Shown: positions 32,942 through 44,466 of the stretch, piece by piece
How positions within the stretch are numbered: position 1 is the stretch's first letter
How the letters are laid out: each line of letters begins with the position of its first letter
Source: Candidatus Accumulibacter contiguus
Lineage (GTDB): Bacteria > Pseudomonadota > Gammaproteobacteria > Burkholderiales > Rhodocyclaceae
Assembly (NCBI RefSeq): GCF_012940005.1
Contig: NZ_SPMX01000022.1
Coordinates: forward strand, 82,802-146,801
Reading direction: 5' to 3'
DNA: 64,000 bases
Position numbers and translations under genes: made by a program
Notes under the pieces: generated by a model
Databases searched by the model: none
What the model saw: only the letters and a program-made list of their open reading frames with translations
Told to the model about the DNA's origin: nothing

Positions 32942-35788
32942 TCAATCGCAGCGCGAGGCCGCTGCAAGCGGTGCAGCGCGTATCCGGTGAGCCAGGGTGC
33001 GCAGGATGGTATCGAGGATATCGCCGAGATGCTTGCCGACATCTTCGGCAAGGAAGCGCAGCACGAAATAACCGCTCTCCTGCAAGAGCGCGTCCTTGCG
33101 CCGGTCGCGGCGATAGGCTTCGGGGTCGCACAGGTGTTGCGCACCATCGATCTCGATCACCACCCACGCCTGTGCACAAAGCAGGTCCACCTCCATTCGA
33201 CCCTGTCCGTCAAAGGGTATCGGCAATTTGACGTTGAGAGAGAACTTTCCTGTGGTCTCGGGAAGCGTCTCGAGCCGATGGTAGAGAAAGGCTTCGCTGG
33301 CGCTGCGCGCCCACTCCGCACCTTGCGTTTCCACAGCGAAGGCGCCAACGGCGTGAACGAACCGCTTGCCCAGCGGCGCGTCCACTCCGTCACAAACCAG
33401 CCGCCGAACACTGGCCGCATAATCCTGTTTCCATTCCGGATCGACCGGCAGCAGCACATCGGATGGCCAGCCCGGCACGGCGCTGGCTGGTAGCAGGACA
33501 TGGTAGCCGAGAGATTCGTAGCCCCGGCATCGCCGGTCGAACATCCGCGCCAGTAGGGGCGCATCGAGGTCAACATAATCGTAGATGCGAACCTCGCGCT
33601 TGCTGTCGTGCAGCCGATGCAGGCGGCCGGCGTATTGGGCAATCGTCCCACGCCAGGAAACCGGCAGCGTCAGGAACAAAGTGTCGAGACGGGCATCGTC
33701 GAAACCCTCGCCGACATAGCCGCCGCTGGCCAGCACGACGCGCTCCTCGGTCTCCGGGATGGCCGCCAGTTGGCCAAGCGCCTGTTGCAGCGACTTCCGG
33801 CCCATGCCACCGCGCAGGACGATCAGGTGACGCACCGCGGACGAAAGTCGCGCCGCCAGCTCTTCGAGGTGAGCGATGCGTTCGCTCAGCACCAGCGGCG
33901 AGCGTCCCGCGCGCACGGCCTGCGTGACGTCGTCAACGATCAGGCGGTTGCGGCGGTCGTCAGCGATCAGCGCCGCATAGAGATCGTGAAACTGGACCCG
34001 CAGGTCGGGGTCTGCCGGCAGGGGCGGGCGGAACCCCGTCGGAAGCGCCCAGACGCTGTGGGTAAAAGGCCGCCCGGCAGCCTCGTCTTTTGCGTTGACG
34101 CGATGGCGTACCGGCCCGCATTGCATGCAGACGATCGGATGATGACCGTCCTTCCTGGTCACCGTCGCCGACAGGCCCAGTATATAGCGGCCTTTCGCCC
34201 GCCGGGCCACCTGTTCGAAGCTGCTTGCCGGCAGGTGATGACACTCGTCGACCACCAGATGGCCATATTCGCCGACGCGGTCATCGACCACGCCATGCCG
34301 GACGAGGCTCTGGATCAGCGCCACGTCGAGGATCCCATTGGGCTTGTTGTGGCCGCCACCGATGCGGCCGATGGCCTGGACCGGCAACTCCAGGAAGGTC
34401 GACAAACGTTCCACCCACTGTTCGAGCAGTTGCTGGCGGTGTACCAGCACCAAGGTACTGACGCCGCGCCGGGCGATCAGCCACGCGGCGACGACGGTCT
34501 TGCCGAACGCCGTCGTCGCCGCGAGAACGCCATCATCGTGCGCCGCCAGGGCGTCTGCGGCAAGCTGCTGCGCAGGCCGTAGCGTGCCATGAAAAGAAAC
34601 CGCCAGCGGCACGCCTGGATTGCGGTCGTCGCGGATCAGGGTTTCGATGCCGAGGCCGGAGAGCAAGCCCAGCAAATCGTCGAGGCAGCCGCGTGGCAGC
34701 GTGATATGCAGCGGATGTTCCTCGGCGCAGGCGATGATCCGCGGCTTGCCAAAGGTCGGCAGGCGCATTGCCTGTGCGCGGTAGAACTCGGGATTCTGGA
34801 ACGCAGCCAGCCGCAGCAGGCGATTGCGCAGGGACGCTGGCAACGCCTCCTTGGGCACATAGATCTCGTTGCCGAGTAGCAATTGCAGGCGCTCGGGCAA
34901 GGGGCCGGCAATCGGCGATGCAAAGCGCTGGCGCGACGGCGGCGCGTGCCAGGGTTGCTGGCGATCCGCATCCTCCTCGTCGAGCGGCGGCATGCGCACC
35001 CCGAGCAGCTGACCGCGGCTATCCGCTCTGCGGACAATACGTTCTGCGTCAGTGCGTGCGATTTTCCGCACCGCCGAGAGAAACGCCCATTGATCCGGAT
35101 GGGGGGTCAACTGTTCGTCGACAAAGACGCTATGGCCGCGTTCGCGCGGACGCTTCTGCAGCGGCAACGCGATCAGGTTCCCGAAGCCACCCCTGGGCAA
35201 GGTGTCCTGGTTCGGAAAGAAGCGGTCGTAGGAAGCGAGGCCGATCTCTGGTCGTCGTTGCATCGTTTCGGTGAGCAGGTACGCCCCGAGATTCCTGGCG
35301 AGAACGGCCGGAACCGCTTCCTCAAAGAACAGCCAGAGGTGAGCTCCGTTGCCCGATCGGGATCGTTCTAACACCGCGGGAAGCTCCATCTGGCGGCAGC
35401 TTTCGAGAACGGCACCGACGTCCTCCTGCCAGCTTCGCTGGTCGAAGTCGGCCGCGAGAAAAAAGCAGGTCTCATCGAGCAGCATCGGGTAGATGCCGAT
35501 CACGAACTCGCGGCCAGCAGGATCCTGGCCGGCAAGATGTTGGCGGATCGTCGCATCAGTCACCGGCAGAAACCGCCGCTGCGGACAGTCCTGGCACCTG
35601 AACGCCCGCTTGTCGCACACTCCCGTCACCCACTCGTTGGCACAGGCGGGGCTGTAGCCGGACTTGCCGGTCTGGCGATTTTCGAAACGGCGCAGGTAAA
35701 CGTCGTCCCTGCCTCGGAACAAGGACCGGAACAGGGCGATCTTGGCTGCGACCGGGGAATGCTGGGAGATCCTGGTTTCCGCGTTCAT
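32942..35788 (-). CDS. primase (AEP)-SF2 helicase-DUF559 nuclease fusion protein
   Basis: A 948-residue protein with three parts. Residues about 15-270 form an archaeo-eukaryotic-type primase domain of the kind found in TOTE conflict systems, with the metal motif FLAADFDQRSW, then RSRSGNGAHLWLFF and RFFPNQDTLPRGGFGN. Residues about 400-800 form a superfamily 2 helicase, with Walker A-like TTAFGKTV, motif II VVDECHH, motif III LSATVTRKDG and motif VI AQYAGRLHR. The last 110 residues are a DUF559/Vsr-like nuclease (VVIEIDGAQH, YRRDRRKDALLQESGYFVLRFLAEDV). Family knowledge suggests defence or mobile-element conflict; no partner gene is adjacent. The ATG at 35788 begins MNAETRISQ. Confidence 0.85.
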   Translation of the reverse strand: MNAETRISQHSPVAAKIALFRSLFRGRDDVYLRRFENRQTGKSGYSPACANEWVTGVCDKRAFRCQDCPQRRFLPVTDATIRQHLAGQDPAGREFVIGIYPMLLDETCFFLAADFDQRSWQEDVGAVLESCRQMELPAVLERSRSGNGAHLWLFFEEAVPAVLARNLGAYLLTETMQRRPEIGLASYDRFFPNQDTLPRGGFGNLIALPLQKRPRERGHSVFVDEQLTPHPDQWAFLSAVRKIARTDAERIVRRADSRGQLLGVRMPPLDEEDADRQQPWHAPPSRQRFASPIAGPLPERLQLLLGNEIYVPKEALPASLRNRLLRLAAFQNPEFYRAQAMRLPTFGKPRIIACAEEHPLHITLPRGCLDDLLGLLSGLGIETLIRDDRNPGVPLAVSFHGTLRPAQQLAADALAAHDDGVLAATTAFGKTVVAAWLIARRGVSTLVLVHRQQLLEQWVERLSTFLELPVQAIGRIGGGHNKPNGILDVALIQSLVRHGVVDDRVGEYGHLVVDECHHLPASSFEQVARRAKGRYILGLSATVTRKDGHHPIVCMQCGPVRHRVNAKDEAAGRPFTHSVWALPTGFRPPLPADPDLRVQFHDLYAALIADDRRNRLIVDDVTQAVRAGRSPLVLSERIAHLEELAARLSSAVRHLIVLRGGMGRKSLQQALGQLAAIPETEERVVLASGGYVGEGFDDARLDTLFLTLPVSWRGTIAQYAGRLHRLHDSKREVRIYDYVDLDAPLLARMFDRRCRGYESLGYHVLLPASAVPGWPSDVLLPVDPEWKQDYAASVRRLVCDGVDAPLGKRFVHAVGAFAVETQGAEWARSASEAFLYHRLETLPETTGKFSLNVKLPIPFDGQGRMEVDLLCAQAWVVIEIDGAQHLCDPEAYRRDRRKDALLQESGYFVLRFLAEDVGKHLGDILDTILRTLAHRIRAAPLAAASRCD

Positions 35789-36149
35789 GCCAATTCCTCA
35801 TCGGGGGTGCCTGGATCAATCGTGTTGTGGCTTTCTTCACGGCGCGCCGCGGGTGGCAGTGATAGCGTGTAGTCGGATCCAAAGGTTGGCGAGGTGCTGA
35901 AAAAGGGGATGCTGACCGTTGGTTCGGGTGTCCCTGCCGGTGGAAAGGCGTTCAATATTTCCATGAGGAGGCCGTTGTTATTGATAGGAGCTTCCGCTAA
36001 TGGCTTGACCGAGAAATTTGAAAGAAAAGCCTAACTTTCCGGATGGACAACCCTTATAATGATGCTGCGCTGCAACAAAACTCCGGCTCACGAGGTCGGG
36101 GTTGACGGCTTACAGTGCCTGGCATCCCCAGTTTTTCAGGAGTACTTGT
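35789..36149. other. intergenic, 361 bp, with a possible -10 box
   Basis: No gene is supported here. A TATAAT hexamer lies at 36055-36060, 90 bp before the small rightward ORF at 36150. The hexamer 17 bp upstream is only weakly like a -35. Confidence 0.35.
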
Positions 36150-36497
36150 ATGAGAGCACCAAAAATCTTGCCGTGGATCGCCCACAAGACGGGTATTAGC
36201 GAGGAGCTTGCGCTGAAACTTTGGCGCCGTGCGGCTGGAGAAGCCGAAATCATCGCCGGCTGTTGCAACAGTTCGGACTATTACCGCCTGGCCGTGGAGC
36301 GTTTCATCGACTTCGCGGAAGCCGAGGGCACGTCCTCGGTGGTGCGTCAGACGACCGGGTCCAGGACTTGTGTTTCCTGGTTGTGGCGTCACCAGAACCG
36401 GATCTCGAAACTGAACATGATTGCCGTTGAAAACATCGTCAGGCTGGGTGTGGCCAACTGGACCGGCGTGTTCTTTGGTCCGCGGCACCTTGCCTGA
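36150..36497 (+). CDS. hypothetical protein, 115 aa
   Basis: A small protein starting MRAPKILPWIAHKTGISEELALKLWRRA, preceded by a good ribosome site (CAGGAG). The first half looks helical and could be a small DNA- or protein-binding domain (ISEELALKLWRRAAGEAEI). The second half has WLWRHQNRISKLNM and a hydrophobic end. I recognise no family. It sits between the primase-helicase-nuclease gene (divergent) and the FecR-SPOR gene (convergent), with a 17-bp palindrome at its end. Confidence 0.55.
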   Translation: MRAPKILPWIAHKTGISEELALKLWRRAAGEAEIIAGCCNSSDYYRLAVERFIDFAEAEGTSSVVRQTTGSRTCVSWLWRHQNRISKLNMIAVENIVRLGVANWTGVFFGPRHLA

Positions 36498-36532
36498 GAA
36501 GCATGGCTGCGAGCAGGCCAGCAGCATCAGGC

Positions 36533-36549
36533 GTGCATCAGTGATGCAC
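36533..36549. repeat. 17-bp palindrome between convergent genes
   Basis: GTGCATCA-G-TGATGCAC is a perfect inverted repeat spanning the stop codon of the leftward FecR-SPOR gene. The loop is very short and no T-run follows, so it may be a protein site or a weak pause rather than a terminator. Confidence 0.45.
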
Positions 36550-37470
36550 CACGATCGGCAAGGCAATCTGCAGCGACTGCGCAATTTGCGCCGCCAATGC
36601 GGCAGCATCGCTCTGCGTCGGCAGTTGCGTGAGGCGAACGGTGTAATCGTAGCCGCTGCCGGCAGTTGCTCGCGGCATGATCCGGACCGGGTAGCCGGCG
36701 GCGCGGGCGCGGTCGTACAAGGACAAGGTTGCTGCTTCGTTATCGAGCGTGGCCAGTTCGACTGCCCACCTGCCGCTACGCGTGGCGTGGCGGCTGGCGG
36801 CCGGCAGCGTGCCGGTTGGCACGGCAAGGGGCGGCGCAGTCGGTAGGGCGGTCTGTGCGGCCAGCAATGCGAGATCGCCGGCAGTGATCGCTTCGACCGG
36901 CGTCGGTGCTGCCCCTTTCGGAGCCAGATAGCAGCTTGGCCCTGCGTCCATCTGCTGTGCCTCTGCCAGTGGATGCAGTACCGCAATACTTCCCTCCAGC
37001 AGGCAGATACGGTCCCCTTGCGCATCGGCTCTGCCCCAGACATCGGTTCCGCGAATTCCTGCAGTGAGCGTTCCCACGCGCAGATTGACGGCGCGTTGTC
37101 GATGATACCTGGCGAAGGCGCCGGTGCTGAAGCGCACAGCGCCTTGCTGGACATCGAGAGCGGCCGTAAATACCTGTTCCGCACGTACGCCGAGCGCGTT
37201 CAGGTCGAGCTGGCTGTCGGCAGCCATTCCAACCGTGCTGCCATCGCCCAGCCGAATTCTGACCCGGGCCGCGGGGCCACTGATCACCCGGTCCCGATTC
37301 TGCAGGACCATCCCTGGCGTCAGTTCCTGCCGGACGCCGCGTCTTTCGAGCCAGGCGGGCATGAGCACTCCGTCGACGATTGCGTCGGCTGCCGGTCCTG
37401 CGCTTGCTGCCTGCGGCAGCAGACTCCCGGCGAGCACGGCGAAAAGAGTGCAGATGCGATGCCTGTTCAT
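36538..37470 (-). CDS. FecR-domain protein with C-terminal SPOR domain
   Basis: A 310-residue secreted protein. It has a signal peptide (RICTLFAVLAGSLLPQAASA), a FecR-type beta domain (RDRVISGPAARVRIRLGDGSTVGMAADSQL, RVGTLTAGIRGTDVWGRA) and a C-terminal SPOR domain (GRWAVELATLDNEAATLSLYDRARAAGYPVRI, DYTVRLTQLP) that would bind denuded septal peptidoglycan. FecR domains often act with ECF sigma factors, and a divergent ECF sigma gene begins 126 bp away, so a link is plausible. The start at 37470 gives a clean signal peptide. Confidence 0.85.
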   Translation of the reverse strand: MNRHRICTLFAVLAGSLLPQAASAGPAADAIVDGVLMPAWLERRGVRQELTPGMVLQNRDRVISGPAARVRIRLGDGSTVGMAADSQLDLNALGVRAEQVFTAALDVQQGAVRFSTGAFARYHRQRAVNLRVGTLTAGIRGTDVWGRADAQGDRICLLEGSIAVLHPLAEAQQMDAGPSCYLAPKGAAPTPVEAITAGDLALLAAQTALPTAPPLAVPTGTLPAASRHATRSGRWAVELATLDNEAATLSLYDRARAAGYPVRIMPRATAGSGYDYTVRLTQLPTQSDAAALAAQIAQSLQIALPIVVHH

Positions 37471-37595
37471 TGATGCTTCCTTGCGACCACGAGAAGGGGG
37501 GAATTCTAACATCGCGCCAAGTCCGTTCGCCTGCCGTGTCAACCTGAGCTGCGGTACCGGCTTGCGTTTGTCCGCACAACGGCTAGACTGCCGCA

Positions 37596-38180
37596 ATGCA
37601 AGCAGACTTGAGCGACGAACGACTGATGCTGGCCTATCGTGCGGGTGATGCAGATGCGTTCACAACGCTCTATCGTCGTTATCGCGGCTCGCTCTATCGC
37701 TATCTGGCGCAGCAATGTGGTGACCCGGCGGTGGCCGAAGATCTGTATCAGGAGACTTGGATCAAGGTGGTCCATGCCCGCGCCGACTACCAGCCACTGG
37801 CCCGCTTCTCGACGTGGATATTCCGGATCGCGCGCCACCGGCTGATCGATCACTACCGCAAGCATGCGCCGCAAGTGCTGGCGCAGTTGGCGACGAACGC
37901 TGACGACCCGGATGCGCTTGATGACCTGATTGCCAGCCTGCCGGCTCCCGGCCATGAGACGCCGCACGCCTTGCACGAGCGGCAGCATACGGCACAACGG
38001 ATCAACCTGGCGCTGGCCGCCTTGCCGCCTGCCCAGCGCGAAGTCTTTCTGCTCGCCGAAGAGGGTGGGCTGACCCTGGAGGAAATTGCCGCCGCTACCG
38101 ATAGTGGCCGTGAAACGGCCAAAAGCCGGCTACGCTATGCGCTGACCAAACTCAGACACTCGCTGCAGGACCTGTTATGA
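37596..38180 (+). CDS. ECF-type RNA polymerase sigma factor
   Basis: A 194-residue sigma-70-family factor of the extracytoplasmic type. Region 2 is YRYLAQQCGDPAVAEDLYQETWIKVVHARADY with RFSTWIFRIARHRLIDHYRK; region 4 is ALAALPPAQREVFLLAEEGGLTLEEIAAATDSGRETAKSRLRYALTKLR. The stop overlaps the start of the next gene by 4 bp, which encodes a single-helix membrane protein in the usual anti-sigma position. The FecR-SPOR gene is divergent. The target regulon is unknown. Confidence 0.93.
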   Translation: MQADLSDERLMLAYRAGDADAFTTLYRRYRGSLYRYLAQQCGDPAVAEDLYQETWIKVVHARADYQPLARFSTWIFRIARHRLIDHYRKHAPQVLAQLATNADDPDALDDLIASLPAPGHETPHALHERQHTAQRINLALAALPPAQREVFLLAEEGGLTLEEIAAATDSGRETAKSRLRYALTKLRHSLQDLL

Positions 38181-38968
38181 CCGAGCCGCACCAGGATTTT
38201 CCGAGCGATCCGCAACTCTCGCGATTCTATCGAGAGTATGCGACTGACGAGCCGTCGAGCGCTGCGGACGAACGTATTCTCGCTGCGGCGCGGGCAGCGC
38301 TTGCCGAACCGCCAGCGAACGCACGCCGCGGCGCCTGGTGGCAGCGCTGGCGCACGCCGCTGGCTCTCGCCACGACGCTGCTGCTGACCATTACCCTGGC
38401 TTTGCTGCAGGAGCGGCAGCCCGGCGGTCTGCCGGCGGAACCGAGCCTGCAGCAGGAAGCCGCGCCAGCGCGAAGTGCAGCGCCGAGTCATGGCGTCCGC
38501 GAGCAGACGGGTTCCGCTGCCGCACCTGAACCGGCCAGGCCAGCCGCGCCATCTCCGCAGCCCGGCGAAACGCGCGCCAGGTTGGCAAGGCCCTCGGTCA
38601 GTGCTGGCGAGAGCGATCGTCCATCGAAATCCGACATCGTTGCCGAACCGGGGCTAGCCGCAGCCCCGCCGGGCAAGTCCTTGTCCGCCGCGGTACCAGC
38701 GGCACCGGCAGTGCTGGACAGCGCTCCGTCGCCCGCTGCCACGATCGGCGACAGCCAGGCGGCAAGGCGTATCGACTCCGCTCCTGCAGCCGGGCGGGCG
38801 GCGGCGCCGGCACTGGCGAAGACCGAAAACGGCCGCAGCGCCAGCGTCTGGCTCGATGAAATCCGTGCATTGCGGCGCGAAGGCAAGACCCGGGAAGCCG
38901 AACGGCAATTGCAAGAGTTTCGTCGGGCGAACCCGGATTACCCGCTACCGGAAGATTTTCGTCAATGA
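38177..38968 (+). CDS. anti-sigma-like single-pass membrane protein
   Basis: A 263-residue protein. It has a soluble N-terminus (DPQLSRFYREYATDEPSSAADERILAAAR), one transmembrane helix at about residues 57-74 (TPLALATTLLLTITLALL), a long Ala/Pro-rich disordered periplasmic linker and a basic C-terminal helix (SVWLDEIRALRREGKTREAERQLQEFRRANP). Overlap with the ECF sigma gene and this topology argue for an anti-sigma role, but no zinc-binding anti-sigma motif is visible, so the assignment rests mostly on context. Confidence 0.7.
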   Translation: MTEPHQDFPSDPQLSRFYREYATDEPSSAADERILAAARAALAEPPANARRGAWWQRWRTPLALATTLLLTITLALLQERQPGGLPAEPSLQQEAAPARSAAPSHGVREQTGSAAAPEPARPAAPSPQPGETRARLARPSVSAGESDRPSKSDIVAEPGLAAAPPGKSLSAAVPAAPAVLDSAPSPAATIGDSQAARRIDSAPAAGRAAAPALAKTENGRSASVWLDEIRALRREGKTREAERQLQEFRRANPDYPLPEDFRQ

Positions 38969-39030
38969 ATTGACCCCGTTTACCGGCGGCAGGCGTTTAC
39001 GAGGTCATCACCTCATTCAAGGAGATCGTC

Positions 39031-39840
39031 ATGAAAAAACTCGCCGCTCTGTTCGCTGCCCTGCCGCTGGCCGGCTGCATCAGCATCGCCGACGCCGGCA
39101 GCCTGGTCGATGTCGGCATCATCGACCGCAGCAGTGGTCAGACGCTGGAGGCCTATCGCCACCACGGCCGCCTGTACGTGGTCGGGACTCCCGGCAACCG
39201 CTACGCGGTGATGTTGCGCAACAAGAGCAGCGGTCGTGTCCTGACCGTGCTCTCCGTGGACGGCATCAATGCGCTCAGCGGCCAGACTGCCGCCACCTCG
39301 CAGTCGGGTTATGTCCTGGTGGCGCGACAATCGGCCGAGATCTCCGGCTGGCGCAAGAGCATGGACGATGTCGCCGCCTTCTATTTCACCAGCGTTGCCG
39401 ACAGCTACGCCGGCCGTACCGACCGCCCGCAGAACGTCGGCGTGATTGGCGTCGCCGTCTATCGGGAAGCCGAGCCAATGCCGCCACCGCAGGTCACGAT
39501 GCAGTCGCGGGAGCGCGACGACGCTCCTGCTGCCGATAGCGCGACGTCGAACGCCACGCCCAGGGCGGCTGCGCCGGCGCGTGCGGAAGCATCCGGCAAG
39601 CTGGCGGAGAGTCAGCCGAGTCGCCTGGGCACCGGTCACGGCGAACGCATCAGCGCGCCGACGCAATACACCGAGTTTCGCCGTGCCAGTGACCAGCCAT
39701 CCGAGATACTGACCATTCATTACGACAGCTACAGCAATCTGCTCGCCCAGGGCATCATTCCGCGGCCCCGGCAGCAGCCGACGCCGAATCCGTTTCCGAA
39801 CCCCTTTCCGGGTGGCTTCACGCCCGACCCGCGGCACTGA
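39031..39840 (+). CDS. putative lipoprotein of unknown function
   Basis: A 269-residue exported protein. The N-terminus KKLAALFAALPLAGCISIADAG contains a lipobox-like LAGC, so it may be lipidated. The next 150 residues form a beta-rich domain (VDVGIIDRSSGQTLEAYRHHGRLYVVGTPGNRYAVMLRNKSSGRVLTVLSVDGINALSG). The final third is low-complexity and Pro-rich. The gene lies 62 bp after the anti-sigma-like gene with AAGGAGAT before its ATG and could be part of that regulon. Confidence 0.7.
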   Translation: MKKLAALFAALPLAGCISIADAGSLVDVGIIDRSSGQTLEAYRHHGRLYVVGTPGNRYAVMLRNKSSGRVLTVLSVDGINALSGQTAATSQSGYVLVARQSAEISGWRKSMDDVAAFYFTSVADSYAGRTDRPQNVGVIGVAVYREAEPMPPPQVTMQSRERDDAPAADSATSNATPRAAAPARAEASGKLAESQPSRLGTGHGERISAPTQYTEFRRASDQPSEILTIHYDSYSNLLAQGIIPRPRQQPTPNPFPNPFPGGFTPDPRH

Positions 39841-39893
39841 GCCGATTGCTTTACGGTAGCGGCCAGGCCAAGCCAAAGCGCGTATGCGTATAA

Positions 39894-42545
<2,652 letters not shown>

Positions 42546-42556
42546 GAAAGAGCCCG

Positions 42557-43069
42557 ATGCGTGCAGCGCTACCCTCCATAGGGCTCACCCTGGCCCTGGC
42601 ATTGCTCGCCGCTTGTGGCTTCCAGTTGCGGGGTGCTTATTCGCTGCCCTACGAAAGTCTTTTCATTGCCATGCCCGACTATTCGGTGATCGCCGTCAGC
42701 CTCAAGCGCGCCATCCGCGCCTCGGGAACGACGCGCGTGGCGCTGACGGCGAGCGACGCACAGGCGACCCTGGTGCCGGGCGCCGAGTCCCGTGACCGGG
42801 TGATTCTCTCGGTCTCGAGCACGGGCCGCGTCAGCGAACTGCGTCTGCGTTACCTGTATCCCTATCGGATCACCGACAACAAGGGCCGCGACCTGGTCGC
42901 ACCGAGCAACATCGAACTGGTCCGCGATCTCACCTACGACGACTCCAATGTGCTGGCCAAGCAGCAGGAAGAAACACTGCTCTGGCGCGATATGGAGAAT
43001 GATCTGGTGCAGCAGTTGATGCGCCGGCTGGCGGCCAGCAAACCGGTATTTGCAGCGACTCCCGAGTAA
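42557..43069 (+). CDS. lptE: LptE, LPS-assembly lipoprotein
   Basis: A 170-residue outer-membrane lipoprotein with signal peptide and lipobox (LALALLAACGFQLRGAYSLP). It has the LptE core (SVIAVSLKRAIRASGTTRV, RDRVILSVSSTGRVSELRLRYLYPY, QQEETLLWRDMENDLVQQLMRRLA). It plugs the LptD barrel that inserts lipopolysaccharide. Its place between leuS and holA matches conserved synteny. Confidence 0.92.
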   Translation: MRAALPSIGLTLALALLAACGFQLRGAYSLPYESLFIAMPDYSVIAVSLKRAIRASGTTRVALTASDAQATLVPGAESRDRVILSVSSTGRVSELRLRYLYPYRITDNKGRDLVAPSNIELVRDLTYDDSNVLAKQQEETLLWRDMENDLVQQLMRRLAASKPVFAATPE

Positions 43070-43080
43070 GGTTGCCGGGC

Positions 43081-44085
43081 ATGCATCTCAAGGGCGATCA
43101 GCTCACCGCGCATCTCGAACGCGACCTCCAGCCGGTCTACCTGGTTTATGGTGACGAACCCCTGCTGGTCATCGAAGCGGCTGATGCCATTCGCGCCGCA
43201 GCCCGCCGACATGGCTTCGACGAACGCGAAGTCCTTACCGCGATCGCCGGTTTCAACTGGAACGATCTCTACCACGCGGCAGGGAGCATGTCTCTGTTCG
43301 GTGGGCGCATGCTGATCGATCTGCGCGTCCCGACCGGCAAGCCGGGGCGTGAAGGCGCTGCGGCCCTGCAGGAGTATTGTGCGCGTCCCTCTCCGGATTC
43401 ACTGCTGCTGGTGACCATGAACGGTATCGACTGGCGGGACGAGAAATCTGCCTGGATCAGCGCTCTGGCCAGCGCCGGGGCAGTGGTCAAGCTGCTCCCG
43501 CCGACGCTGGCCGAACTGCCGGCATGGCTTGCCGGCCGCCTACACCGCCAGCAGCAAAGCGCTAGCGCCGACGGTCTGCGTTTCATTGCCGAGCGGGTCG
43601 AGGGCAATCTGCTGGCGGCACATCAGGAAATTCTCAAGCTCGGCGTGCTTTACCCGCTGGGCGCCTTGAGTCTGGAGCAGATTCGCGAGGCCGTGCTCAA
43701 CGTCGCCCGTTACGACCTCGACGGCCTGCGCGAAGCGATGCTCGCCGGCGATGTGGCGCGCCTGGCGCGCACCCTCGACGGCCTGCAGCAGGAAGGCGAA
43801 GCGCCGCTCCTGGTGCTCTGGGCGATGACCGAGGAAGTGCGCGTGCTGGCGCAGATCAGTGCGGGGCTCGCAAGACGCCAGCCGCTGGACGCGCTGCTCA
43901 AGGACGCCAGGCTGTGGGGCGCACGCCAGGCGCTGATCAAACGCGCGCTACAGCGGATCGACGGCGAGCGCGCCATGGCCGCACTGGTGCACGCCGCGCG
44001 CATCGACCGGATGATCAAGGGAATCGCTGCTGGCGATGTCTGGGACGAGTTCCGGCAACTGGGTCTGCATATCGCCATCGCCTGA
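43081..44085 (+). CDS. holA: DNA polymerase III delta subunit
   Basis: A 334-residue clamp-loader subunit. HLERDLQPVYLVYGDEPLLVIEAADAIRAAA at the N-terminus and the AAA+-like body (LLIDLRVPTGKPG, LLLVTMNGIDWRDEKSAW, YDLDGLREAMLAGDVARLARTLDGLQQEGEAPLLVLWAM) match HolA. It opens the beta clamp in the replicative holoenzyme. The ATG at 43081 is preferred over an in-frame TTG at 43072. It is third in the leuS-lptE-holA unit. Confidence 0.93.
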   Translation: MHLKGDQLTAHLERDLQPVYLVYGDEPLLVIEAADAIRAAARRHGFDEREVLTAIAGFNWNDLYHAAGSMSLFGGRMLIDLRVPTGKPGREGAAALQEYCARPSPDSLLLVTMNGIDWRDEKSAWISALASAGAVVKLLPPTLAELPAWLAGRLHRQQQSASADGLRFIAERVEGNLLAAHQEILKLGVLYPLGALSLEQIREAVLNVARYDLDGLREAMLAGDVARLARTLDGLQQEGEAPLLVLWAMTEEVRVLAQISAGLARRQPLDALLKDARLWGARQALIKRALQRIDGERAMAALVHAARIDRMIKGIAAGDVWDEFRQLGLHIAIA

Positions 44086-44105
44086 AACACCGCGGCGCTG
44101 CAGCT

Positions 44106-44351
44106 TCAGCGGCGGTTGCCGCTTTCCGGGTCGGCAGCGTCCGGCGCCAGATGTTCCCAGGCGCAAGCATCGGTTTCCCTGCGCACGTCATTGAGCCCGT
44201 AGCTGCATTTGCTCTGTGCCAGGCATTCGCCCAGGCAATCCTCGCCGATGACCACCAGGCGCAACTCGGTATCGACCATCCGGGCACCATCCCAGTAGCT
44301 GCAGGTCGCGCAGACTTTCACTTCAGTGGGCAGTATCAGTTTCTTGTTCAT
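44106..44351 (-). CDS. small cysteine-rich protein of unknown function
   Basis: An 81-residue soluble protein with seven cysteines: VCATCSYWDG, GEDCLGECLAQSKCSYG and DACAWEHL. The spacing suggests a small metal- or cluster-binding module, but I cannot place it in a family. It is convergent with holA. The ATG at 44351 begins MNKKLILPTEVKVC; the longer frame upstream has no support. Confidence 0.6.
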   Translation of the reverse strand: MNKKLILPTEVKVCATCSYWDGARMVDTELRLVVIGEDCLGECLAQSKCSYGLNDVRRETDACAWEHLAPDAADPESGNRR

Positions 44352-44466
44352 GGTTAGCGCAGGAAAATGGCGATAGCGATAAGAGTGCATTCCTTTGCAG
44401 TGGTTCCGTTGACGCATGCGCGCAGTCGGTGGCTATAATCAATGCTTCTGCCAATAGAGAAGTCTC

